Source: Paracoccaceae bacterium | GTDB taxonomy: Bacteria; Pseudomonadota; Alphaproteobacteria; Rhodobacterales; Rhodobacteraceae | DNA length: 45,149 bases | Direction: 5' to 3' | Assembly: GCA_029244725.1 (NCBI GenBank) | Contig: JAQWQJ010000119.1 | Span: 1 to 45,149 of the forward strand | Shown here: piece after piece, positions 33,816 through 40,783 of the stretch | Layout: each line of letters opens with the position of its first letter | Position numbering within the stretch: the first letter of the stretch is position 1 | The notes under the pieces: model-generated | Database searches by the model: none | The model's input: only the letters and a program-made list of their open reading frames with translations | Told to the model about the DNA's origin: nothing | Position numbers and translations under genes: made by a program

Positions 33816-34832
33816 TTAAGTTTTCCGCCGACGCGTACGTCTTTTTGCGGGTAAAGCCGCAGAATCACCGGTCCCATCGTTCGCAGATGAGAATGCACCA
33901 AGCTCTTGAGTAATCTGCTCAAGCGTAGGTCGCTCTCCGCGCTCACTGTTTTCCAAAGCCGCGCGCATATGCGTCAAATGCTTGGGCTGAGTGCCGCAGC
34001 AACCGCCAATGATGCTAGCGCCAGAATTCCGGGCCATTATCGCGTATTTGGCCATCAAATCGGGGGTTCCATCGTAGCAGATGTGCCCATCGACGTATTT
34101 GGGAATGCCGGCGTTGCCCTTAGCAATGATTGGGCGGGTTGTGCCCTGAGCAGCAAAACCAAGAACTGTGCGCAAAAGATCCGAGGACCCCGTTCCACAG
34201 TTGGCACCAAACGCAATAGGAGGGGTTGGCAATTCATCGACCATATCGGCCATGGCTGAACTTGTGACGCCCATCATGGTGCGGCCTGCAGTATCAAAGC
34301 TCATCGTGCCGCACCACGGCATACCTGCAAGGGCGAATGCTTCCGCGGCGGCTTTGTATTCCTCGGGGGCTGAGATGGTTTCTAGCCAACACACGTCAGC
34401 TCCTCCCTCTTTCAGACCCTCTGCTTGTTCGTGAAATTGCTCAACCGCAAGCTCATGGGTCATTTCACCCATAGGCACAAAAATCTCACCCGTTGGACCG
34501 ACTGAGCCGGCGACAACCACTTTGCGACCTGATGCATCGGCTACTTCACGACCGATTTCAGCGGCCATCCGGTTCAGCTCACGAACACGGCTTTGGGCGT
34601 TGTGAAGTTTTAGTCGCGATGCGCTGCCGCCGAAGCTGTTTGTTAGAAAAATATCGCTGCCTGCATCGACGGGTCCAGAATATAGATCACGGATTTTTAC
34701 GGGCTCGTTTGCATTCCAAAGCTCGGGTGCGTCGCCGGCTTGAAGCCCCATTGCAAACAATTGGGTGCCAGTTGCGCCATCGGCCAACAGCCAATCGCGC
34801 GAAGAAAGTAGTTCAGATAGTAAATCAGTCAT
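33816..34832 (-). CDS. bmt: Homocysteine S-methyltransferase (betaine-homocysteine type)
   Basis: A 338-residue zinc-dependent homocysteine methyltransferase (Pfam S-methyl_trans). Zinc ligands are C212 in GANCGTG and C278-C279 in GGCCGTQPKHL. The N-terminal LLADGATGTQLFAMGL is typical. Roseobacter and rhizobial relatives are annotated Bmt and make methionine from glycine betaine and homocysteine. The neighbouring corrinoid protein leaves open that a corrinoid is the methyl donor instead. I chose MTDLLSE at 34832. The tail (residues about 315-338) is basic and ends RRTRRRKT. Confidence 0.85.
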   Translation of the reverse strand: MTDLLSELLSSRDWLLADGATGTQLFAMGLQAGDAPELWNANEPVKIRDLYSGPVDAGSDIFLTNSFGGSASRLKLHNAQSRVRELNRMAAEIGREVADASGRKVVVAGSVGPTGEIFVPMGEMTHELAVEQFHEQAEGLKEGGADVCWLETISAPEEYKAAAEAFALAGMPWCGTMSFDTAGRTMMGVTSSAMADMVDELPTPPIAFGANCGTGSSDLLRTVLGFAAQGTTRPIIAKGNAGIPKYVDGHICYDGTPDLMAKYAIMARNSGASIIGGCCGTQPKHLTHMRAALENSERGERPTLEQITQELGAFSSANDGTGDSAALPAKRRTRRRKT

Positions 34833-34927
34833 GGGTCGCCTGCCAAATGTCGTGCAAACTTCGTTTGGCACCAGATCGGCTAATGCGCAAACTCGGAAAA
34901 CTCATAACTGTTATGATGATAATTCAA

Positions 34928-34960
34928 ACAAAAACGCCCACCTAAATTGGTGAGCGTTTT
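34928..34960 (-). terminator. Rho-independent terminator of the DUF1476 gene
   Basis: On the minus strand AACGCTCACC, a six-base loop AATTTA, and GGTGGGCGTTTTTG form a stem with one mismatch ending in a T-run. It lies about 20 bases after the stop of the gene at 34982. The plus strand also ends in TTTT, so it may work both ways. Confidence 0.8.
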
Positions 34961-34981
34961 CAAAGGTCTGAGAAGGGAAGT

Positions 34982-35299
34982 TTATTCCGCTTCATTCATG
35001 ATTTGAGCCTGCGCAACGCCTGTCATCTCAGCCATCTTAGCGCGAATTTCATCTTCACTGGCTTTGTCGCCCAAGTCTGCAACAAGTTTGCGTACGACGT
35101 CGTCATGTCCGGCTTCTTCAAAGTCAGATTTCACGACTTCGATTGCATATGCAGTTGCGTCATCGCCAGATTTTCCCAAAAGATCTGCGGCCCAAAGGCC
35201 CGTCAGTTTGTGGCTGCGTGCCGTTGCTTTAAACTTCACATCTTCGTCATGTGCAAATTTGGATTCGAATGCGTTTTCGCGATCATCAAAGGTGGTCAT
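34982..35299 (-). CDS. DUF1476 protein, zeta-type inhibitor of F1Fo-ATPase
   Basis: A 105-residue all-alpha protein. MTTFDDRENAFESKFAHDED and the KFKATARSHKLTGLWAADLLG segment are the signature of the alphaproteobacterial zeta subunit, characterised in Paracoccus as a natural inhibitor of ATP hydrolysis by the F1Fo-ATP synthase. The N-terminal segment is the inhibitory part. I chose ATG at 35299, preceded by GGAGGG; the longer frame lacks homology. It is divergent from purC. Confidence 0.9.
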   Translation of the reverse strand: MTTFDDRENAFESKFAHDEDVKFKATARSHKLTGLWAADLLGKSGDDATAYAIEVVKSDFEEAGHDDVVRKLVADLGDKASEDEIRAKMAEMTGVAQAQIMNEAE

Positions 35300-35508
35300 A
35301 TAACCCTCCATTAGCCGTGGTTTAAATAAAATATGGCTAGGAATGTCCGTCAGCGCAACCAATTGGGTCCAGACAATTTGAAGAAAAGAAGATTTGCCGC
35401 ATCCACAGCGCTATGTCGCAGGCTGACTTCTTGCCCCCATCCGAGCCTTGTCCTATAGAGCGCACAGCATTCAGGTGGACTCAGCTCTGCCGCGACACCG
35501 GAGATCCC

Positions 35509-36270
35509 ATGGCACGTCGGAAAAAGATTTACGAAGGCAAAGCAAAGATCCTTTATGAAGGCCCTGAGCCAGGCACAATCGTTCAGTACTTCAAGGATGA
35601 CGCGACTGCGTTCAACGCCGAGAAGAAAGACGTCATTGACGGCAAAGGCGTGTTGAACAACCGTCTGTCCGAATACTTCATGACAGGTCTGAACAACATC
35701 GGTGTTCCGACGCACTTTTTGAAGCGTCTGAACATGCGCGAACAGTTGGTACGCTCTTGCGAAATTATCCCTCTGGAAATCATCGTGCGTAATTACGCCG
35801 CTGGAACGTTGTCCACGCGTCTTGGACTTGAAGAGGGCACCGCTTTGCCGCGGCCTATCGTTGAGTATTGCTATAAGGACGACAAACTTGGCGATCCTTT
35901 GGTCAGCGAAGAGCACATAGCTGCTTTTGGTTGGGCTAGCCAACAAGACATGGACGACATCCTCAGCCTCGCTTTGCGTGTGAACGACTTTATGTCGGGT
36001 ATGATGATGGCCGTTGGTATTCGTTTGGTTGATTTCAAAATCGAAATCGGTCGCGTTTATGAAGGCGATTTTCAGCGTTTGCTTGTGGCGGATGAAATCA
36101 GCCCTGATAGCTGCCGTCTTTGGGATATCGAAACGGGCCAGAAGCTTGATAAAGATGTGTTCCGTCGCGACTTGGGTAACTTGACTGATGCGTACACTGA
36201 AGTTGCACAACGTTTGGGTGTCATGCCGCGCAACGCGACGCAAATGCCAAAGCCAACTTTGATCAACTGA
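35509..36270 (+). CDS. purC: Phosphoribosylaminoimidazole-succinocarboxamide synthase
   Basis: A 253-residue SAICAR synthetase. [13 protein letters not shown] at the N-terminus is the ATP-binding hallmark, followed by [22 protein letters not shown] and DFKIEIGR. The ATG at 35509 follows CGGAGAT; the frame opens 32 codons earlier without homology. It heads a purC-purS-purQ block with gaps of 50 and 38 bases. The purL partner for PurS and PurQ is not in the window. Confidence 0.96.
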   Translation: MARRKKIYEGKAKILYEGPEPGTIVQYFKDDATAFNAEKKDVIDGKGVLNNRLSEYFMTGLNNIGVPTHFLKRLNMREQLVRSCEIIPLEIIVRNYAAGTLSTRLGLEEGTALPRPIVEYCYKDDKLGDPLVSEEHIAAFGWASQQDMDDILSLALRVNDFMSGMMMAVGIRLVDFKIEIGRVYEGDFQRLLVADEISPDSCRLWDIETGQKLDKDVFRRDLGNLTDAYTEVAQRLGVMPRNATQMPKPTLIN

Positions 36271-36320
36271 TCTGAAACGAAAATACGAGCAGGCAATTGT
36301 CTGTCGACGGAGAAGCTAAA

Positions 36321-36551
36321 ATGAAAGCACGTGTTCACGTCATGCTAAAAACCGGAGTACTTGACCCACAGGGCGAGGCCGTGCGCCACGCTTTGGGTGC
36401 TTTGGGGTTTGAAGGTGTTGAAGGCGTGCGTCAGGGCAAAGTGATTGAGCTTGATCTTGCCGAAGGCACTTCGAAAGGAACGGTTGAGCAGATGTGCGAA
36501 AAGCTTCTCGCCAACACTGTTATCGAACGTTTTGACATCGAAATTGGCTAA
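36321..36551 (+). CDS. purS: Phosphoribosylformylglycinamidine synthase subunit PurS
   Basis: A 76-residue PurS, the small structural subunit bridging PurL and PurQ in FGAM synthase. [29 protein letters not shown] (in two parts, residues 2-30) is the family signature, and the protein ends [10 protein letters not shown]. The ATG at 36321 follows GGAGAAGC; the frame opens at an ATG eight codons earlier, which is less likely. Confidence 0.93.
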   Translation: MKARVHVMLKTGVLDPQGEAVRHALGALGFEGVEGVRQGKVIELDLAEGTSKGTVEQMCEKLLANTVIERFDIEIG

Positions 36552-36589
36552 ACCGACCCTCTAAAGTCGAATACCCAAAGGAATTCGCT

Positions 36590-37258
36590 ATGCACGCTGC
36601 TGTTATCACCTTTCCCGGTTCCAACTGTGATCGCGATCTGGCTGTTGCCTTTGAAAATGCAGGCGCGAAAGTAACCCGCGTTTGGCACAAAGACACGAGT
36701 CTACCTGATGGGATTGATATCGTTGGCATTCCAGGCGGTTTTTCGTTTGGGGATTACTTGCGTTGCGGAGCGATTGCAGCGAACTCGCCTATTTGCCAGT
36801 CTGTTGTCGATTTTGCCAACAAGGGTGGATACGCGGTTGGAATTTGCAACGGCTTTCAGGTGTTGACCGAAACGGGCCTGCTGCCTGGCGCACTGATGCG
36901 CAATGCCGGCTTAAAGTTCATATGCAAGTCCGTTGGACTGTCAGTCGAAACAACAGACAGCCCCTATACCGCTGGTTACGCACAAGGTCAGGAAATAACC
37001 GTTCCTGTGGCGCATCACGATGGTAACTACACCGCAGACGCGGATGTTATTGCCAGACTGAACGGCGATGCGCGTGTTGCATTCCGTTACGCTGATAATC
37101 CAAATGGTTCGGATGAGGCCATTGCTGGCATTCTTTCCGCCAACAAGCGCGTGCTTGGAATGATGCCTCACCCTGAACGTTGCGTTGATGAAGCGCATGG
37201 CGGCACAGACGGAACGGCGCTCTTCCGCTCATTAGTTGATCAACTGGTCACCGCCTGA
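36590..37258 (+). CDS. purQ: Phosphoribosylformylglycinamidine synthase glutaminase subunit PurQ
   Basis: A 222-residue class I glutamine amidotransferase giving ammonia to PurL. The nucleophile is C86 in VGICNGFQ; the catalytic His and Glu are in MMPHPER near residues 193-198; the [16 protein letters not shown] loop is typical of PurQ. AAAGGAATTC precedes the ATG. It ends the purine block; the kinase gene that follows starts 37 bases later. Confidence 0.95.
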   Translation: MHAAVITFPGSNCDRDLAVAFENAGAKVTRVWHKDTSLPDGIDIVGIPGGFSFGDYLRCGAIAANSPICQSVVDFANKGGYAVGICNGFQVLTETGLLPGALMRNAGLKFICKSVGLSVETTDSPYTAGYAQGQEITVPVAHHDGNYTADADVIARLNGDARVAFRYADNPNGSDEAIAGILSANKRVLGMMPHPERCVDEAHGGTDGTALFRSLVDQLVTA

Positions 37259-37294
37259 CTTGTTCGCCTTTCCTGTGATCGATAGATTGCAGGG

Positions 37295-39052
37295 ATGGTG
37301 CAAACTGTAAAACCCATACACTCGCAATTGCCCACCAGCAGAACAGTCGTGTTGTTCCGCATGGCGGTTGTGGCATTGTTCGTTGCGCTTGCGACGACTG
37401 TATGGATGACAAACAGTTGGCTAACGCAGCGATTTACGGAAACCACGCGCGATCGCGCTGATACTCGGTTGGCGTTATATTCAGCAAGTTTGCTAAGTGA
37501 ATTGCAACGAAACTCCGTTGTTCCCCAATTGTTGGCAAGGGATGGCGAATTGAATGATGCGCTGGCCAGCGGGGATTTTTCGAACACTTCTGAAAAACTA
37601 ATTAGTTATTGGGATGAAATTGGTATCGCAGCGCTAACCCTGTTGGATGAAAGCGGAACTGTCGTCGCGGCCACGAACCAAGATTGGCTCGGATCGGAAA
37701 TGGCCGATCAGTCTTGGTTTCAGGCGGCGTTGAGCGAACGTCAGACGGTTTTTTCAATGCAAGCATCGGCCGGTGGTCGGTTTGAGTTCACCTATTCCCG
37801 ACCGATGGAGGGCAACGCCGGCGGCGTCATCGTAGCGAACGCTGCATTGCGCCGGTTTGAGGCCGCATGGGCGGGAACCGCAGACGCAGTTTTAGTAACC
37901 AACGCCGAAGGCACCATCATTCTTGCAACTGAACCAAAATGGCGGGGTCTGACGGTCGGTGCGGCCTTGCAGCGCCAAACGCCGGAAGGGGCCATCGCCA
38001 GAGCGATACGGTTGACCTCGGACTGGGCTGCACTGCCACCTGACGCCTATGTCCAAGGCGAGGCTGTGTTGCGCCGCGATCTTGATGTTCCGTTTAAGAA
38101 TTGGACCATCACTAGCTTCACGACCTACGACGGCATCCGCGAACGCGTGAACGCTGTCATCGCCCTTGAAATTATGGGTTTTGCGATACTTCTTTCTCTC
38201 GGGTTTTATATCCTCAACCGGAAAAATGCATTGCGTTTGGCGTTGTTTCAAAGAGAAAGCGAAGAATTGCGCGCTTTGAATGCACGTCTTCAACGAGAGA
38301 TCGCAGCCCGTGAACGTGCGCAAGAAAACCTAGCAGTGGCAGAACAAACCATCGCTCAAAGTTCAAAACTGGCAGCACTTGGCGAAATGTCGGCAGCGAT
38401 TAGCCATGAGCTTAACCAACCACTGGCTGCAATGAAAACGTATCTTGCCGGTGCAAAGCTTTTGCTCAGACGCAACCGCACAGATGAGGCACTATCTTCG
38501 TTTCAACGTGTCGATGGCCTGATCGAGCGCATGTCGGCGATCACCAAGCAGCTAAAATCATATGCACGCAAAGGCGTCGAAGAATTACAGCCTGTGGACC
38601 TCGGGGCATCAATTTCGACGACACTGTCCATGATGGAACCACAGATGCGTCAAAGGCAGGTGAAAATTTCTGTTGTTGAGCCTGATCAACCGGTTCTAAC
38701 GCTCGGCGATCAACTGCGGATTGAACAAGTCATGGTGAATTTGCTGAGAAATGCATTGGACGCGACAAAGGGCGTTGAAAAACCTGCGATTGAGATCATC
38801 TTGGCCGCAGGTGAAATGGCCGTCGTATCCGTAAGGGACAATGGCCCTGGAATGGAAAACCTCGATCAATTGTTTGAGCCGTTCTTTACCACAAAGCAAC
38901 CAGGCGACGGTGTTGGTTTGGGATTGGCGATATCGTCAGGGATTGTTTCCGACCTCGGTGGACGATTAACCGCACATAATGGTGAAGAGCAGGGGGCTGT
39001 ATTTGAAATCCAACTTCCTATCTTAATGGAAGAAAATGAGGCAGCTGAGTAA
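37295..39052 (+). CDS. dctB: Membrane sensor histidine kinase, DctB-like
   Basis: A 585-residue sensor kinase. A first membrane helix (about residues 18-42) and a second (about 290-310) enclose a periplasmic Cache/PAS-like domain of about 245 residues, as in DctB C4-dicarboxylate sensors. A coiled coil (about 320-355) leads to the phosphorylation site H371 in AISHELNQPLAAMKTYL. ATP-lid motifs follow: NLLRNALDATKG (N box), VRDNGPGM (G1), FFTTKQPGDGVGLGLAIS (F and G2). The response-regulator gene begins 3 bases after its stop codon, so they form a pair. The ligand is inferred from family only. The TRAP genes at 21.8-24.8 kb are on the other side of the tRNA and need not be its target. Confidence 0.82.
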   Translation: MVQTVKPIHSQLPTSRTVVLFRMAVVALFVALATTVWMTNSWLTQRFTETTRDRADTRLALYSASLLSELQRNSVVPQLLARDGELNDALASGDFSNTSEKLISYWDEIGIAALTLLDESGTVVAATNQDWLGSEMADQSWFQAALSERQTVFSMQASAGGRFEFTYSRPMEGNAGGVIVANAALRRFEAAWAGTADAVLVTNAEGTIILATEPKWRGLTVGAALQRQTPEGAIARAIRLTSDWAALPPDAYVQGEAVLRRDLDVPFKNWTITSFTTYDGIRERVNAVIALEIMGFAILLSLGFYILNRKNALRLALFQRESEELRALNARLQREIAARERAQENLAVAEQTIAQSSKLAALGEMSAAISHELNQPLAAMKTYLAGAKLLLRRNRTDEALSSFQRVDGLIERMSAITKQLKSYARKGVEELQPVDLGASISTTLSMMEPQMRQRQVKISVVEPDQPVLTLGDQLRIEQVMVNLLRNALDATKGVEKPAIEIILAAGEMAVVSVRDNGPGMENLDQLFEPFFTTKQPGDGVGLGLAISSGIVSDLGGRLTAHNGEEQGAVFEIQLPILMEENEAAE

Positions 39053-39055
39053 CGA

Positions 39056-40390
39056 ATGACCCAAGTAAATAAAATCGCAATTGTTGATGATGAACAAGAT
39101 ATGCGCCAATCCATTTCTCAATGGCTTGCACTTTCTGGTTACGAAACAGAGACTTATGCCAAAGCGGAAGAAGCGTTAAAGGTTCTTGGCCCTGATTATC
39201 CGGGCATAGTCGTTTCCGACATAAAGATGCCTGGGATGGATGGAATGCAGTTTCTCCGTCGTCTCAAGGGGACTGACAGCGCATTGCCAGTTATCATGAT
39301 TACGGGCCATGGCGATGTGCCGATGGCCGTTGATGCAATGCGTTTGGGTGCGTTTGATTTTCTCGAAAAACCGTTCGACCCCGATCGAATGACTAAACTG
39401 GTCAAGAGGGCGATGAACAAGCGGCGATTGTTGTTGGATAATCGTGCATTGAGAAACGAATTATCGAGCGGCGGCAAGATTTTTCAAAAGTTATTGGGCG
39501 ATAGCCCAGAAATGAAACGCCTGCGCGAAGAGATACTCGATCTTGCGCAATCGGATGGCCACGTCATTATCGACGGTGAAACTGGTACCGGCAAAACCTT
39601 AACGGCGCATGCATTGCACGCCGCAGGTGCGCGCGGAGGGAAACCCTTTGTGTTGGTATCCTGTTCTGCCTTTGATGAAACCAGTCTGTCGAAACGTCTG
39701 TTCGGAGCTATTGATCTCGATGACCAAAGACTGCCAGCCATGGAAGAGGCGCGCGGTGGGACATTGGTGCTTGAGGACGTAGAAACCCTGACCGAAGAAA
39801 TCCAAGCCCAGCTTTTGAAAGCGATTAACGAGCAGGGAACGCCAGGCGAAACCCGTATTATTGCGATCTGCAATCAAAGCAACCCCGACGTCACTTGTCA
39901 GGAAAGCATGCGCCCGGATTTGTTTTTTCGCTTGGCAACGTTGCATTTGACGTTGCCGCCTTTGCGAAAACGCGGTGACGATATCCTGACGCTGTTTTCT
40001 CGATTTTGTGAGCAGTATGCAGATGAATATGGCTGCGTGACGCCAAAACTTGATGGGCAAGAAGCAGCGCAAATCCTTCAAGCGCCATGGCCAGGAAATG
40101 TGCGCCAACTGCTGAATGTCGCTGAAAGGGCCGTTCTGCAAAGCCGTCGTGGTTCCGGAACGATTGGGTCATTGTTGATGTCCGATGACGAAGAAATTAG
40201 GCCTGTTGTAACGGCAGATGGCAAACCCCTCAAAGAGTATGTGGAAGCATTCGAGCGCATGTTGATCGACAACACGATGCGCCGACACAAGGGGTCGATC
40301 ATTAACGTCATGGAGGAACTTTGCCTTCCGCGACGGACCTTGAACGAAAAGATGGCCAAATATGGATTGCAGCGATCTGATTATCTCTAA
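39056..40390 (+). CDS. dctD: DctD-like response regulator with altered AAA+ domain
   Basis: A 444-residue regulator with receiver (D55 in SDIKMPGMDG), AAA+ and C-terminal Fis-type helix-turn-helix (NVMEELCLPRRTLNEKMAKYG) domains, the layout of sigma-54 activators such as DctD. Walker A is intact (GETGTGKT, 174-181). The L1 loop GAFTGA that contacts sigma-54 is absent: where ELFGHEKGAFTGA is expected there is RLFGAIDLDDQRLPAMEEA. Walker B reads GGTLVLEDVE instead of the usual GGTLFLDEIE, so the acidic pair is altered. Such a protein probably activates differently from classical DctD, perhaps with sigma-70 as described for Rhodobacter capsulatus NtrC. It follows the kinase gene by 3 bases. Confidence 0.85.
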   Translation: MTQVNKIAIVDDEQDMRQSISQWLALSGYETETYAKAEEALKVLGPDYPGIVVSDIKMPGMDGMQFLRRLKGTDSALPVIMITGHGDVPMAVDAMRLGAFDFLEKPFDPDRMTKLVKRAMNKRRLLLDNRALRNELSSGGKIFQKLLGDSPEMKRLREEILDLAQSDGHVIIDGETGTGKTLTAHALHAAGARGGKPFVLVSCSAFDETSLSKRLFGAIDLDDQRLPAMEEARGGTLVLEDVETLTEEIQAQLLKAINEQGTPGETRIIAICNQSNPDVTCQESMRPDLFFRLATLHLTLPPLRKRGDDILTLFSRFCEQYADEYGCVTPKLDGQEAAQILQAPWPGNVRQLLNVAERAVLQSRRGSGTIGSLLMSDDEEIRPVVTADGKPLKEYVEAFERMLIDNTMRRHKGSIINVMEELCLPRRTLNEKMAKYGLQRSDYL

Positions 40391-40783
40391 AGTCCTGAAA
40401 TGACAGGCAGCAAATGTATTTTGCCCATTGTCATTTGACCTCGGACCGCTCTAGGGTGGTGTGGCAGAGCTCTGCGTTTTAGGACGCATGACCTGATCAA
40501 AAAATTCGCTGTCCAAATCCAGCTAGAAATTGGCGCTTTGGATGGAATGATGCAGCCCTTAGGGGCCATAAGATAGCCCGAATGGGCCTCACAAATGGAC
40601 GTTTCACAAGAAACGTCGGAGAAGAAACGCGATGAAGCGCGCGACGCAATTGAGTGACAGAGCAGGGGCCGTTTCCGGCGCTGCCGTCATGCTGTCCGCC
40701 GGAAATATCGCCCTTACTAGACACCACCCGCAACGTTTGGCGCCTCCTGGGCGCGGGCGATTGCTGAGGTGCAAACGGAAAAC
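40391..40783 (+). promoter_or_regulatory. rne upstream region and leader with hairpins
   Basis: No gene is credible in these 393 bases. AAATGACA (40398-40405) pairs with TGTCATTT (40429-40436), a possible weak terminator for the regulator gene without a T-run. GACGTTTC-ACAA-GAAACGTC (40598-40617) is a perfect 8-bp hairpin in what should be the untranslated leader of rne. RNase E genes often control themselves through leader structures; whether this hairpin does so is inference. A short frame beginning at 40632 overlaps the rne start and looks like chance. Confidence 0.5.

Noticed and set aside
35350-36243. 297-codon minus-strand open frame opposite purC
   Set aside because: Shadow of purC; no start signal or recognisable motif.
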